Translations under genes and position numbers: made by a program
NCBI GenBank assembly: GCA_040880725.1
Contig: JBBDHV010000031.1
Coordinates: forward strand, 1-64,000
Length of the DNA: 64,000 bases
Source: DATHWB01 sp040880725
Lineage (GTDB): Bacteria; Actinomycetota; Acidimicrobiia; Spongiisociales; ZC4RG35
Reading direction: 5' to 3'
Shown: one piece after another, positions 1-8,359 of the stretch
Numbering within the stretch: the stretch's first letter is position 1
Layout: the number at the start of each line of letters is the position of its first letter
Notes under the pieces: model-generated
The model's database searches: none
What the model was told of the DNA's origin: nothing
The model's input: the letters and a program-made list of their open reading frames with translations, nothing else

Positions 1-65
1 CGAGATCCGCCTCTCCCAGACCTCTCAACCCTCAGCCAAGGTTTAATTGCAAGCTGAGAAGCCGG

Positions 66-178
66 GCGGATTGCGAGTTCGCGGACCCCATCCGTCGGCT
101 TCCCGCCCGAAAGCGAAGCTTTTTCGGGCGGAACAGAACAACAGACGGCGAAGCCGCCCTGCCTATCCGCTGACCCTG
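66..178 (+). repeat. Intergenic repeat, copy 1, with two GAA-loop hairpins
   Basis: First copy of a roughly 115-base element; the second is at 16920-17035 in the same orientation. From position 86 to the end the copies are nearly identical, while the first 20 bases have diverged. A hairpin at 103-131 pairs CCGCCCGAAAGC with GCTTTTTCGGGCGG (two T bulged) across a GAA loop. A second hairpin at 146-156 is CGGC-GAA-GCCG. Both tips therefore carry GC-GAA-GC, a sequence known as an exceptionally stable DNA mini-hairpin. Both copies end in TATCCGCTGACCCTG. Copy 1 ends about 60 bases before the SRPBCC start. It could be a mobile miniature element, a structured leader or a small RNA. Confidence 0.8.
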
Positions 179-240
179 TAATTACCGCCAACCGCGTGGA
201 CCCGGCACCATCGGCGGTCACACCGAGTTCAGGAGGGCCA

Positions 241-684
241 ATGGCCCAGTACCGCTGCCGAATCCGCACCGCAAAGTCGGTGCCCGACGCCTTCACATTC
301 ATGTCCGATGTGTGCAACTTCCAGGAGTGGGATCCCGGGGTGGTCTCCGTGCAACAGATTGCGGGAGACGGCCCCGGGCCTGATGCGGTGTACGACGTAC
401 TCACGAAGAATGGCGGACGCGAGTTGGTATTCCGTTATCGCGTGACCGCGTTCGACAGCCCCGTCTCGTACACCATCGTGGGAAAGAAGACACCGTTCAC
501 GTCGACGGACATGATTGCCGTGGAGCCTGATGCTGATGGCACGGTCGTGACCTACGCCGCAGAACTGGCGATGCCGTTTCCACTGTCGTTGGCCGATCGC
601 CGGCTGCAGGGCCGGTTTGATCAGATCGGCGACGCCGCCGCCGAGGGACTGGCTTTCGCACTCGACGGCACCTGGCTGCGATGA
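241..684 (+). CDS. SRPBCC family protein (polyketide cyclase/START-like)
   Basis: Predicted 147-residue single-domain protein of the SRPBCC fold, a helix-grip cavity that binds hydrophobic ligands. The N-terminal strand (MAQYRCRIRTAKSVPDAF), the segment FMSDVCNFQEWDPGV and the C-terminal amphipathic helix fit the family. I chose the ATG at 241 because AGGAGG lies at 231-236; an in-frame GTG at 196 would add 15 residues without a Shine-Dalgarno site. The stop overlaps the next start as ATGA, so it is translationally coupled to the SDR gene. Ligand unknown; the partnership with a short-chain dehydrogenase and a RibD-like reductase suggests a small-molecule redox module, which is inference. Confidence 0.8.
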   Translation: MAQYRCRIRTAKSVPDAFTFMSDVCNFQEWDPGVVSVQQIAGDGPGPDAVYDVLTKNGGRELVFRYRVTAFDSPVSYTIVGKKTPFTSTDMIAVEPDADGTVVTYAAELAMPFPLSLADRRLQGRFDQIGDAAAEGLAFALDGTWLR

Positions 685-1643
685 ACCTCGCCGATGTGAT
701 CGACGGCCTCATCGAAGCTCCGGTCGTGACGTCGTTCTCCAGGGTGGGCTACGCGGTGCGAAAGCGTGTCGACGACTGGCGTCCGTCGTGGACCTACGAC
801 ATGCGTGACAGGACGGTCGTCATCACGGGTCCCACTTCTGGCATCGGAGAGGCGGCCGCCAACGCGTTCGCCCGCCTCGGTGCCACCCTCGTCCTGGTGG
901 CGCGGAATGAATCCAAGGTGTCGGAGTTGGCCGAACGTCTCAGTCGTGACTTCGGAAACGATCGGATCTCCACGGTCCTGGCGGATCTCGGGGATGTCGA
1001 CATGGTGCGGGAGGCGGGACGCAGAATCGCAGGCGAGCACGACCGTGTGGATGTCCTCGTCCACAATGCCGGTTCACTCTTCAACGACCGGCGCACGCAG
1101 CCCGACGGCACAGAGACGACATTGGCGGTCCACGTCGTAGGGCCGTTCCTCCTGACGGGGGTGCTGCTCGATTCTCTCGAGGAGGGTTCGCGTGTCATCA
1201 CGATGTCCTCGGGCGGCATGTACACGGTGCCTCTGACGGTCGGCGGGATCGAGATGGATCCGTCGTCGTACAAGGGGGCCACCCAGTACGCCCTGGCCAA
1301 GCGCGCCCAGGTCACGCTCAATGAGATGTGGGCTGAGCGCGTTCGGAGAGTCCGCTTTCACGCGATGCATCCCGGCTGGGTCGACACCCCGGGTGTGGAG
1401 GACTCGCTGCCCGGCTTTCACCGGCTGGTCGGTCCCGTGTTGCGAACACCATCCCAAGGTGCCGACACGATGGTCTGGTTGGCCGCAGATCCCGAACCAG
1501 GGACGTCGAGCGGTCGATTTTGGCTCGATCGCCGTGTGCGCGACATCCACAAGCTCGCCCGTACCCGGCGCTCGGACACCCCGGAGCGTCGGGGCCGGTT
1601 GTGGGAGTGGGTGTCCGCCCGAGCCGGATGGGACCTCCGATGA
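681..1643 (+). CDS. Short-chain dehydrogenase/reductase
   Basis: 320-residue SDR oxidoreductase. About 50 residues precede the Rossmann fold, which opens with the NAD(P)-binding TGPTSGIGEA motif; the NAG motif (VHNAG), the catalytic Ser in TMSSGG and the YxxxK pair in QYALAK follow in the usual order. This resembles the classical dehydrogenase/retinol-dehydrogenase-like SDRs acting on lipidic alcohols or ketones; the actual substrate cannot be read from sequence. It overlaps the SRPBCC gene by 4 bases upstream and the RibD-C gene by 4 bases downstream (ATGA both times), so the three genes form a tight operon. Confidence 0.88.
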   Translation: MNLADVIDGLIEAPVVTSFSRVGYAVRKRVDDWRPSWTYDMRDRTVVITGPTSGIGEAAANAFARLGATLVLVARNESKVSELAERLSRDFGNDRISTVLADLGDVDMVREAGRRIAGEHDRVDVLVHNAGSLFNDRRTQPDGTETTLAVHVVGPFLLTGVLLDSLEEGSRVITMSSGGMYTVPLTVGGIEMDPSSYKGATQYALAKRAQVTLNEMWAERVRRVRFHAMHPGWVDTPGVEDSLPGFHRLVGPVLRTPSQGADTMVWLAADPEPGTSSGRFWLDRRVRDIHKLARTRRSDTPERRGRLWEWVSARAGWDLR

Positions 1644-2356
1644 CAGAGGTGCTGACGGCCTCAACATCCGACGACATCATCTCGCACTACCTCGCCGACG
1701 AGCGTCCGGCCCACGCGAGTCGTCCGTGGATCACGCTGGGGATGATCGCCTCGTTCGACGGATCGGCCACGCTCGGGGTTGGCTCGTCGGGACTGGGCGG
1801 CCCACCTGACCGAGCGGTGTTTCGGGCACTGCGGGCGATGTCCGACCTCATCGTCGTCGGCGCCACGACACTGAACACCGAGGGATACCGGGCCGTGAGC
1901 CTGCCCGAGAATCTGCGGTCCTGGCGCGAGAGGCGGGGGATGACGTCGGTGCCGGGGGTCGCCATCGTGTCCAAGACGCTCGAACTCGACATGAGCGACT
2001 CGCTGCTGGCGTCTCGTCCCACGATTCTCACCTGCCACAGCGCCCCAGACGACCGGCGGGCCGCGCTCGCGTCCGTCGCGGAGATCGTCGTGGCCGGCCA
2101 GGCGGACGTGGATGTGGAAGCAGCCATGACCGAACTCGCCGCCCGCGGGGTCGAGCGCGTCGTCCTGGAGGGTGGGCCGACTCTCAATGGCCACATGTCC
2201 GCCCTCATCGACGAGGTGTGCATGACGGTCGCTCCCTTCCTGGTCGGTGGAGGCGGTCCGCGGATCGTGACTGGCGGTGGGGCGGTGCGTCGCGCCACGT
2301 TGGCACGGGTCATTCACAGTGAGGACTTCCTGCTTCTCCGGTATCTCCTGGGCTGA
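1640..2356 (+). CDS. RibD C-terminal domain reductase (pyrimidine reductase-like)
   Basis: 238-residue protein with the DHFR-like fold of the RibD C-terminal domain, which in riboflavin synthesis reduces the ribosyl-amino-pyrimidine with NADPH. Visible landmarks are the start of the fold RPWITLGMIASFDGSAT, the cofactor-loop region SDLIVVGATTLNTEGY and the glycine-rich LEGGPTLNGHM near the C-terminus. There is no N-terminal deaminase domain and no other rib gene nearby, so it is more likely a stand-alone NADPH-dependent reductase than the riboflavin enzyme itself. The ATG at 1640 overlaps the SDR stop (ATGA). It ends the first operon; 58 bases separate it from the next gene. Confidence 0.8.
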   Translation: MTEVLTASTSDDIISHYLADERPAHASRPWITLGMIASFDGSATLGVGSSGLGGPPDRAVFRALRAMSDLIVVGATTLNTEGYRAVSLPENLRSWRERRGMTSVPGVAIVSKTLELDMSDSLLASRPTILTCHSAPDDRRAALASVAEIVVAGQADVDVEAAMTELAARGVERVVLEGGPTLNGHMSALIDEVCMTVAPFLVGGGGPRIVTGGGAVRRATLARVIHSEDFLLLRYLLG

Positions 2357-2414
2357 ACGGAGGGACTGCTTGCACCCTTTCGCAACCGCTTGCATTTGCT
2401 AGCATGAGGGCATC

Positions 2415-3200
2415 ATGACGGCTGCAGCATTCTTCGATCTCGACCGCACTCTCATCTCAGGTGCATCCGCGTTCCCGTTCGCGGTCGAGGCCTGGCGCGC
2501 CGGGCTGGTCACGAACCGTGAGATCGCCCGCTGGACGGTGGCCGCGCTGATGTTCCTACTGACAGGGGACAGGGGAGCCGACGTCTCGGACAACGCCCGG
2601 TCCGAGTTCCTCGACAAGGTGTCCGGCGTGAGTGTGGAGCAACTCGACTCCATTGCTCGTGAGATGCTTCCGAACTTGGTCAACGACATCCGGCCGGAAT
2701 CCAAGAAGCTCCTCCAGATGCACCATGACGCCGGTAGGGAGACCTGGATCGTCTCCGCGTCTCCCCAGAAGATCGTCGAGCCCCTCGCACACGCTCTCGG
2801 CATGGACGGGGCGATCGGAACGCGCGGCCGGGTCATCGACGGCCACTACACCGCCGAGCTCGACGGTCCGTTCGTGTACGGCCACGGCAAAGCCGAAGCC
2901 ATCAGGGCACTTGCGGCGCAACGGGGGTACGACCTCGAGAAGTCGTACGCCTATTCGGACTCGATTTCCGATCTCCCGATGCTTGAAACGGTCGGCCACC
3001 CGGTCGCCGTCAATCCCGACGGAGTGCTGGAGCGCATCGCATACGATCGGGGTTGGCCGATCGTCATCTTCGCCCGAAGGACGAAGCGGGTCATCGCGCT
3101 CGGGTCCGCAGGAACCGTCGCCACCGGAGGGATGGTCGCCGCCTACTTGGTGGGGCGCCATCACGGTCAGAAGTCCCGGCGTCTGGCACTGTTCAACTGA
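2415..3200 (+). CDS. HAD-IB family phosphatase
   Basis: 261-residue haloacid-dehalogenase subfamily IB hydrolase (SerB/CicA-like). The nucleophile motif FDLDRTLI is at residues 7-14, the motif II Ser lies in WIVSASP, the motif III lysine region is KAEAIRALAA and the acidic motif IV is YSDSISDLPML. The cap domain is inserted after motif I as in this subfamily. A hydrophobic C-terminal segment (IALGSAGTVATGGMVAAYLVG, about 235-255) may anchor it to the membrane. Substrate unknown; relatives act on small phosphorylated metabolites or phospholipid intermediates. A TTGC-N8-GCAA inverted repeat at 2370-2385 lies upstream and could be an operator. It converges on the S51 gene with no gap. Confidence 0.82.
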   Translation: MTAAAFFDLDRTLISGASAFPFAVEAWRAGLVTNREIARWTVAALMFLLTGDRGADVSDNARSEFLDKVSGVSVEQLDSIAREMLPNLVNDIRPESKKLLQMHHDAGRETWIVSASPQKIVEPLAHALGMDGAIGTRGRVIDGHYTAELDGPFVYGHGKAEAIRALAAQRGYDLEKSYAYSDSISDLPMLETVGHPVAVNPDGVLERIAYDRGWPIVIFARRTKRVIALGSAGTVATGGMVAAYLVGRHHGQKSRRLALFN

Positions 3201-3893
3201 TCAGAGTTCGAAGCGGTCCCCTGGCCCGAACACGGAGTTCTCGGTCACTTTGACCGCAGTACCGATGCCGTAGACCTCGTAGTGCACCAGGTCGTCGGTG
3301 ACGATGGCCGTGTGCTCGTCGATCCCGACGACGGTGACCCCTTCGGGAGCACCGTCGGTGAAGCGGCGTGCCATTCCACGCCGCCGGCGACTCATCGCGT
3401 CGTAATGGGGGATCACGGCCAACCCCGGGATGACCGCCAGTCCGAGACCGCTCCCTTCACCTGACCGGACATCGGGTGCGACCGCCGTCAGCGCAGCCGC
3501 CCCCGCTGAGCACCCGGCGAGGGCCGTTCCCTCCGACCACAGGACGTGGATGCGAGCCATCGCCGCCGTCCCCCTGAGTGCCGCCGCGAGGTATCCGGGG
3601 TTTCCGCCCGAGAGATAGATGAGGCCGGCCCCGTCCAGCATCGCCACATTCCGGGGGTCGTTGGACGAGTTCAAGTCCAGGACTCCGAGCGTTTCGACCT
3701 CGACGCCGAGGTTCCCCTCGAAATGACCACGAGCGAGATCGCGCCAGTAGCGGAGGCGGGGCCCACTCTCCTGGCCGGCGGCGGTCGGGAGATGGACCAC
3801 TCGTTGGGGACGACCTGACAGGAGCCGACGATCGAGACCCTCCATCCCCGGGAGGAACTCCCCGCTCCCCACGAGCGCGACCGGACCCGCCAT
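3201..3893 (-). CDS. Peptidase S51 / cyanophycinase-like protein
   Basis: 230-residue protein of the S51 dipeptidase-cyanophycinase family, class I glutamine-amidotransferase-like fold. The nucleophile elbow GCSAGA sits near residue 128, preceded by the characteristic LIYLSGGNPGYL, and followed by VVGIDEHTA, the usual position for an acidic/His segment. Relatives cleave Asp- or Arg-containing dipeptides or cyanophycin; no cyanophycin synthetase is in the window, so the substrate is open. The gene lies 23 bases downstream of the acyl-CoA ligase stop-to-start spacing on the same strand and probably shares its transcript. Confidence 0.78.
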   Translation of the reverse strand: MAGPVALVGSGEFLPGMEGLDRRLLSGRPQRVVHLPTAAGQESGPRLRYWRDLARGHFEGNLGVEVETLGVLDLNSSNDPRNVAMLDGAGLIYLSGGNPGYLAAALRGTAAMARIHVLWSEGTALAGCSAGAAALTAVAPDVRSGEGSGLGLAVIPGLAVIPHYDAMSRRRRGMARRFTDGAPEGVTVVGIDEHTAIVTDDLVHYEVYGIGTAVKVTENSVFGPGDRFEL

Positions 3894-3916
3894 TCGCGTT
3901 CGCTCTTTCCGTCGCC

Positions 3917-5704
3917 CTACTTGGTGTAGATGTCGTCGATCACGGACCCGTACAAGTCGGCGACGACTCGTCGCTTGACCTTCAACGTCGGTGTCAGCTC
4001 TCCGCCTTCGATCGAAAAGTCCGCCGGGAGGATCCGGAACTCCCGAATCGATTCAGCTTTGGAGACGGCGGCGTTGGCGTCATCGATCGCCGCCTGGATG
4101 GCGGTGATCAGATCCTCGTCGTCGAGGAGTCCCGTCACAGGTCCTGACTTCTCGTGCTGTTCCGCCCACCGCGGGAACTCGTCGGCGTCGATGGTGATCA
4201 GGGCTGCGATGAATGGCTGGCTGTCCCCAACCACCATGGCCTGGCTGATCAACGGATGCGCCCGCAGGCGATCTTCGAGCACGGCCGGCGCGACATTCTT
4301 CCCGCCTGCAGTGACGATGATCTCCTTCTTCCGTCCCGTGATGCGCAGGAACCCGTTCTCGTCGAGTTCGCCGACGTCCCCCGAATGGAACCAGCCGTCG
4401 TCCATCACCTCGTCGGTGGCCGTCTGGTTCTTCCAGTATCCCGCGAAGATATGCCGACCCTTGATGAGGACTTCGCCGTCGTCGGCGATCCGCACCGACA
4501 CTCCTGGGATGGGGAGACCGACCGAACCGATGGAGATCGCTTCCGGGCGGTTCACGGTGGATCCGGCCGACGTTTCCGTGAGCCCGTACCCCTCGAGCAC
4601 GATGACGCCGATCCCCGAATAGAAGTGCCCGAGTCGCGCACCCAGTGCCGCAGCACCGGAGATCGCGTATTCGCACCGGCCACCGAAGACATCGCGCAGT
4701 TTGCCGTACACGAGCTTGTCGAAGACTGTGTGCAGCGCCTTGGTCTTGAGCGACACCTTGCCGCGCTGGGACTGCTCGGAGAACTCGATCGCGGTGTGGG
4801 CGGCGGCGGCGAAGATCTTTCCCTTGCCGTCGGCATGGGCCTTCTGGGAAGCCCCGTTGTAGATCTTCTCGAACACGCGGGGAACGGCGAACATCCACGT
4901 CGGACGGACCATCTGCAGCTCTTCGAGCAGCACTGGCACCCCGTTGGAGTAGTTCAGTTTCGCCGCGGCGTTGATCGATGCGACCTGAACGACCCGGCCA
5001 AAGATGTGGGCGAGCGGCAGGAACATGAGCGTCGATGCACCGGGATGGAGGAGCTTCTCGGTCACCGACTCGACCTGCCGTGTGATCCACACGAGATTCC
5101 CTACGGTCAGGACGCAACCTTTCGGGCGGCCCGTCGTGCCCGACGTGTAGACCAGCGTCGCGAGTTCGTCCTGAGTGACCGACCGAGCTCGTTCCAGGAC
5201 TGCGCCGTCGGAAATGTCGGCTCCCGCCGTGGTCAGCTCATCCAAGCCGCCCGACCCGAGGCTGTAGACGTGCTCACAGGAGCCCAGTGTCCCGGCCTTC
5301 TCTGCAAAGACCTTCTGCAGGTCGTCGGTGGCACAGATGATCACCTTGGCCTCGGAATCCCCGACGATCCACTCCACTTGCTCGGCGGAACTCGTCTCGT
5401 AGATGGTGACCGTTGCGAGACCGGCCGTCCAGATCGCGTAGTCGAGCACGGTGAATTCGTATCGGGTGGGGGAAAAGACGCACACCCGGTCGCCTTTCGA
5501 GAGACCCAGCGACATCAGGCCCGCGGCCGCGCGGCGTACCTGGTCCGCGAATTCGGAGAACGTCACGTCCCGGAAGGGACCGTCGCCCTCGCGGTACGCC
5601 GCGATGGCGTGGCTGGGCAGTGACTTCTCGTTTGCCCACAGTTGCGTGGTCAGGTTCTCGGCGGGGTCGACGGCGACCTCACCGGGACCAGTGAATTCCT
5701 TCAA
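3917..5704 (-). CDS. fadD: Long-chain acyl-CoA synthetase (AMP-forming)
   Basis: 595-residue adenylate-forming enzyme that activates fatty acids to acyl-CoA through an acyl-AMP intermediate. The AMP-binding loop YTSGTTGRPKG is at about residues 186-196, followed by GYGLTETSAG, the hinge GWFHSGDVGELDENGF and the C-terminal lysine region GRKKEIIVTAGGKNVAP. Length and layout match the FadD15-type bacterial long-chain ligases. The gene is monocistronic or leads into the S51 gene. Its upstream region (5705-5800) is shared with the divergent broken AlkD gene. Confidence 0.93.
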   Translation of the reverse strand: MKEFTGPGEVAVDPAENLTTQLWANEKSLPSHAIAAYREGDGPFRDVTFSEFADQVRRAAAGLMSLGLSKGDRVCVFSPTRYEFTVLDYAIWTAGLATVTIYETSSAEQVEWIVGDSEAKVIICATDDLQKVFAEKAGTLGSCEHVYSLGSGGLDELTTAGADISDGAVLERARSVTQDELATLVYTSGTTGRPKGCVLTVGNLVWITRQVESVTEKLLHPGASTLMFLPLAHIFGRVVQVASINAAAKLNYSNGVPVLLEELQMVRPTWMFAVPRVFEKIYNGASQKAHADGKGKIFAAAAHTAIEFSEQSQRGKVSLKTKALHTVFDKLVYGKLRDVFGGRCEYAISGAAALGARLGHFYSGIGVIVLEGYGLTETSAGSTVNRPEAISIGSVGLPIPGVSVRIADDGEVLIKGRHIFAGYWKNQTATDEVMDDGWFHSGDVGELDENGFLRITGRKKEIIVTAGGKNVAPAVLEDRLRAHPLISQAMVVGDSQPFIAALITIDADEFPRWAEQHEKSGPVTGLLDDEDLITAIQAAIDDANAAVSKAESIREFRILPADFSIEGGELTPTLKVKRRVVADLYGSVIDDIYTK

Positions 5705-5800
5705 GATGTTCTCCTCCAGGCGTTGGCCAAGGCTACCGGCCTTCCGAACCCAGCGTCAGGGCGGCGTAGCATTGACGCGGATGAAAGGGCTCGGTGACCC

Positions 5801-6087
5801 ATGACGGGCGACGATACGGCCCGCGTCCTGGAAGACCTCGGCGACCGGCGCAAAGCTGCACGGATGGCGGCTTATCACAAGGCGCCACGTCGCTACCTCG
5901 GCGTCTCGAACCCGGACATCGATCTCGCCGTGCGTCGGTGGCGGGCATCACTCACTCCCGATGGGCCGTTGCCTGGTGGCTGCGGGAACTGTCCAAGGTG
6001 GACTCGGAAGCGGTCCGCGAATTCATCGAGACCCATGGCTCGGCGATGCGCAGCTTCGCTCGGCGGGAGGCAACGAAGTACCTGTGA
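5801..6087 (+). pseudogene. DNA alkylation repair protein (AlkD-like), internally deleted and frameshifted
   Basis: Two pieces of an AlkD-type HEAT-repeat DNA glycosylase are readable in different frames. The first, in the frame of the ATG at 5801, contains LEDLGDRRKAARMAAYHKAPRRYLGV, typical of the N-terminus of these proteins. The second, in the frame of 5794, ends with VDSEAVREFIETHGSAMRSF...RREATKYL, typical of the C-terminus. Intact relatives are about 220-235 residues, but only about 95 codons are present here, so the middle has been lost as well as the frame. I infer a dead gene. Confidence 0.65.
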
Positions 6088-6115
6088 GCGGACGGCCCCG
6101 GTCGGGCTCGGGTGA

Positions 6116-6928
6116 TCAGGTTCCCGTGTAGTCGGGGGGTCGCTTCTCGATGAACGAGGAGATCGCCTCGGTGAGATCGTTCGATGCGAGGAACGCTGCG
6201 TTCCACAGCGCCATGTGATCGAGTGCAGCCTCCGTGGTAAATCCGTCCTGGAGGCGGAGCACCTCTTTGGCGCCCTGGACGACGAGAGGGGAGTTCGCCG
6301 CGATCTCCGCAGCGACTTCGGCGGCATGGACGTGTACGTCGTCGACTACGCGATTGACCAGGCCGATACGCGCCGCCTCGTCGGGACCGAAGTCACGGCC
6401 TGTGAACAACAACTCGGCGGTGTGTCCCGGCCCGACGATGCCGGGGAGTCGCTGGACCGTTCCGACGTCCGCGACGAGTCCCATCGGGGTCTCTCGGATG
6501 CCAAAGGTGGCGCTGGTGTCGCTGAAGCGGATGTCACATGCCGTGATGAGGTCGATTCCTGCCCCGAGGCACCAGCCGTGGACGGCGGCGATGACGGGGA
6601 CCGTTGCCCGTTCGAAAGCCGTCATCGTCTGCTGGAGCCGGAGGATCTCCCCGCGTACGCGCTTGCTCGACGCGGCGTGAGATGGATCGTCGGACACGAA
6701 GGAACTCAACATCCCCAGGTCGATGCCGACCGTGAACGACGGTCCGCGGCCCGCCACAACGATGCAACGGATGTCGTCGCTCGACGTCAGTTGCGAGACC
6801 GCCGCGGGGAGGTCCGCCCACATGTCCGCCGACATCGCGTTGTGTTTCGCCGGCCGGTTGAGCCAGACCCACCCGACCGCCCCATCCACCTCGACCTCGA
6901 CGTGTGCAAACCCCATCCGCCGGAGCAT
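6116..6928 (-). CDS. Enoyl-CoA hydratase/isomerase (crotonase family)
   Basis: About 270-residue crotonase-superfamily protein. The start region VEVEVDGAVGWVWLNRP, the first oxyanion-hole segment GRGPSFTVGIDLGML and the second, AVHGWCLGAGIDLITACDIR, are all present, together with FGIRETPMGLVADVGTVQRLP, where the catalytic acidic residue of hydratases and dienoyl-CoA isomerases lies. The pattern with D at VADVG resembles delta3,5-delta2,4-dienoyl-CoA isomerases. Two ATG starts (6928 and 6916) are possible and neither has a clear Shine-Dalgarno site. A palindromic repeat lies directly upstream. It probably acts in fatty acid beta-oxidation together with FadD. Confidence 0.85.
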   Translation of the reverse strand: MLRRMGFAHVEVEVDGAVGWVWLNRPAKHNAMSADMWADLPAAVSQLTSSDDIRCIVVAGRGPSFTVGIDLGMLSSFVSDDPSHAASSKRVRGEILRLQQTMTAFERATVPVIAAVHGWCLGAGIDLITACDIRFSDTSATFGIRETPMGLVADVGTVQRLPGIVGPGHTAELLFTGRDFGPDEAARIGLVNRVVDDVHVHAAEVAAEIAANSPLVVQGAKEVLRLQDGFTTEAALDHMALWNAAFLASNDLTEAISSFIEKRPPDYTGT

Positions 6929-6936
6929 ACGGTGGG

Positions 6937-7104
6937 GACGTCCACTTTTACCCAGGGTTAGATCGGACGCCGGCGTCCATTTTTGCGCAAAGAACGGTTC
7001 GAGCGAATCCCGCTGTCCCGAACCTTGACGCAAAGTGGACGCATACGTCCGAACAAACCCCGGGTTCGCCAGGCTCTCCAGGTGCCCCGGGGGCCCACGG
7101 TTCG
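6937..7104. repeat. Composite palindromic intergenic repeat (two inverted units plus a 48-base unit)
   Basis: Positions 6937-6987 carry GACGTCCA, ACCCAGGGTT and GGACGCCGGCGTCC hairpin modules in the same order as 32643-32692. Positions 7034-7067 carry the inverse of the same unit, including GTGGACGCATACGTCCGAAC, which is found inverted at 32667-32686. Positions 7057-7104 form a 48-base unit that runs from ACCCCGGGTTC to GCCCACGGTTCG and matches 19080-19127 at 39 of 48 positions and the ends of 24618-24665. The element fills the space between the divergent enoyl-CoA hydratase and nitroreductase genes. Confidence 0.75.
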
Positions 7105-7127
7105 GATCCGGTTCGTATGCTCGGAGG

Positions 7128-7778
7128 ATGGAACTCTTCGAAGCGCTGTACACGACGCGAGCGATGCGTCGCACCTCCACCGATCCGGTCCCCGACGACG
7201 TGGTGGCCGCGATGCTCGACGCGGCGGTTCGGGCGCCGTCCGGGAGCAACGCCCAGAACTGGCGATTCGTCACGGTCGCAGCCCAAGAGACGAAGGACGC
7301 GCTCGGTCCGGTCTACCGGGAAGCGTGGGATGAACTCAACACCACCCTCTACGCCGGCGCACGGGAGCGCGCCGAGGCTGCGGGGGACGACCGGTCCCTG
7401 CGGATGCTCGCATCCAGCGACTGGCTCGCCGAGAACTTCGAGCGTGTCCCGCTGTGGCTGATGGTGTTCTCCCGCAACGACCCGACCGGGGCTTCGATCT
7501 ATCCCGCCGTCTGGAACGCCATGCTTGCGGGGCGGGGCCACGGGGTCGGAACGTGCCTGACCACTGTTCTCGGGATGTTCCGCCAGCAGGCGGTTTTTGA
7601 CATTCTCGGGGTGCCGGCGGACAAGGGCTGGGTCATGAGCGCGGCGGTCTCCGCGGGGTATCCCCGCGGACGGTGGGGGCTCGCCAAGCGCAAACCCGCA
7701 CACCATGTCGCCTTCGCCGAGCAGTGGGACAACCCCCTCGGTTTCACCATCGACGAGCCGCGCTGGCAGGAGGTTTGA
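7128..7778 (+). CDS. Nitroreductase family protein
   Basis: 216-residue FMN-dependent nitroreductase-fold oxidoreductase. The N-terminal FMN-binding pattern TTRAMRRTSTDPVPDD...RAPSGSNAQNWRFV is classic, and the second flavin-contact segment, GHGVGTCLTTVLG, lies in the C-terminal half. These homodimers use NAD(P)H to reduce nitro-aromatics, quinones or enones; the natural substrate cannot be predicted. The ATG at 7128 follows GGAGG directly. The upstream 100 bases are a palindromic repeat. It converges on the selenoprotein gene with only 3 bases between stops. Confidence 0.9.
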   Translation: MELFEALYTTRAMRRTSTDPVPDDVVAAMLDAAVRAPSGSNAQNWRFVTVAAQETKDALGPVYREAWDELNTTLYAGARERAEAAGDDRSLRMLASSDWLAENFERVPLWLMVFSRNDPTGASIYPAVWNAMLAGRGHGVGTCLTTVLGMFRQQAVFDILGVPADKGWVMSAAVSAGYPRGRWGLAKRKPAHHVAFAEQWDNPLGFTIDEPRWQEV

Positions 7779-7781
7779 GAT

Positions 7782-8312
7782 TCAGCCGATGGCGGCGATG
7801 ACTTCGTCGAGGTCGGCGTGGTCGCCTGCAAAGTCCTCGAAGTCCGCATGACGTAGGACGTCGCCCGGGGCGATCACCAGGGTGGCTCCCAGTTGGAACG
7901 GTCTCCGTCCCGCGTTGTGCTGGCGCTTGCCGCTCATCCTCGCTCGGATACCCGCCGTGATCTGACGAGGCGAGAGCAACCCGATCGCCGACGTTGACTT
8001 CATGCCGACGATCTCGGCTGCCGTCCCGTCTTCGTCGAGCAGGACGGAGAACGGTACACGTTCATCCTCGATGAATGCCTTGGCGTATCTCTTTCCGCCG
8101 GTCCCGATGGCGGTGACACCGGCCCCGGTGGCGAGAATCTCTTCGTATCGATCGCGGACCTGACCGGCCCGTTCGCGACAGGTCAGTCAGCCGAAATGCC
8201 GCAGGAAGAGGATCACCTGCGTCTTCTCGGCCCACAGATCTCCCAACCGAACCGGGTTCTCGTCGGGATCGATCACCGAGGTGTCCGCCAGCGTTGCCAC
8301 ATCAAAGGTCAT
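7782..8312 (-). CDS. Peroxiredoxin-like (PRXL2/AhpC-TSA) protein with predicted selenocysteine at UGA codon 42
   Basis: Read from the ATG at 8312, the frame meets TGA at 8189-8187 (codon 42) and continues open for 134 more sense codons to the stop at 7782, giving 176 residues. The protein on both sides of the TGA is a continuous thioredoxin-fold redox protein: VILFLRHFG before it and LTCRERAGQVRD after it. In relatives the position is Cys in FGCxxC, so the product would have a U-x-x-C redox pair (residues 42 and 45). Later landmarks are AIGTGGKRYAKAF, PFSVLLDEDG and FQLGATLVIAPG, as in the PRXL2 family. A SECIS-like hairpin follows the UGA. The gene lies 47 bases downstream of the dGTPase gene, possibly at the end of the phn operon. 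The alternative is a nonsense mutation of a Cys codon. Confidence 0.8.
8152..8189 (-). promoter_or_regulatory. Predicted bacterial SECIS element with its UGA codon
   Basis: Counting the U of UGA as 1, bases 12-15 (UCGC) pair with 35-38 (GCGA), and bases 20-24 (GGGCC) pair with 30-34 (GGUCC, one G-U pair), around a GGUCA loop at 25-29. Bases 16-19 are unpaired on the 5' side. The E. coli fdhF SECIS presents GGUC in its loop with G-G-U at 22-24, one codon earlier. Stem, bulge, loop sequence and spacing therefore all resemble a SelB-binding hairpin. A competing 6-bp stem, CUGACC/GGUCAG, starts right after the UGA. Confidence 0.65.
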
Positions 8313-8359
8313 GGGAACCAGGGTAGGAGGGAGCGAGGACCGCAACGCCCCCCGAGGGG

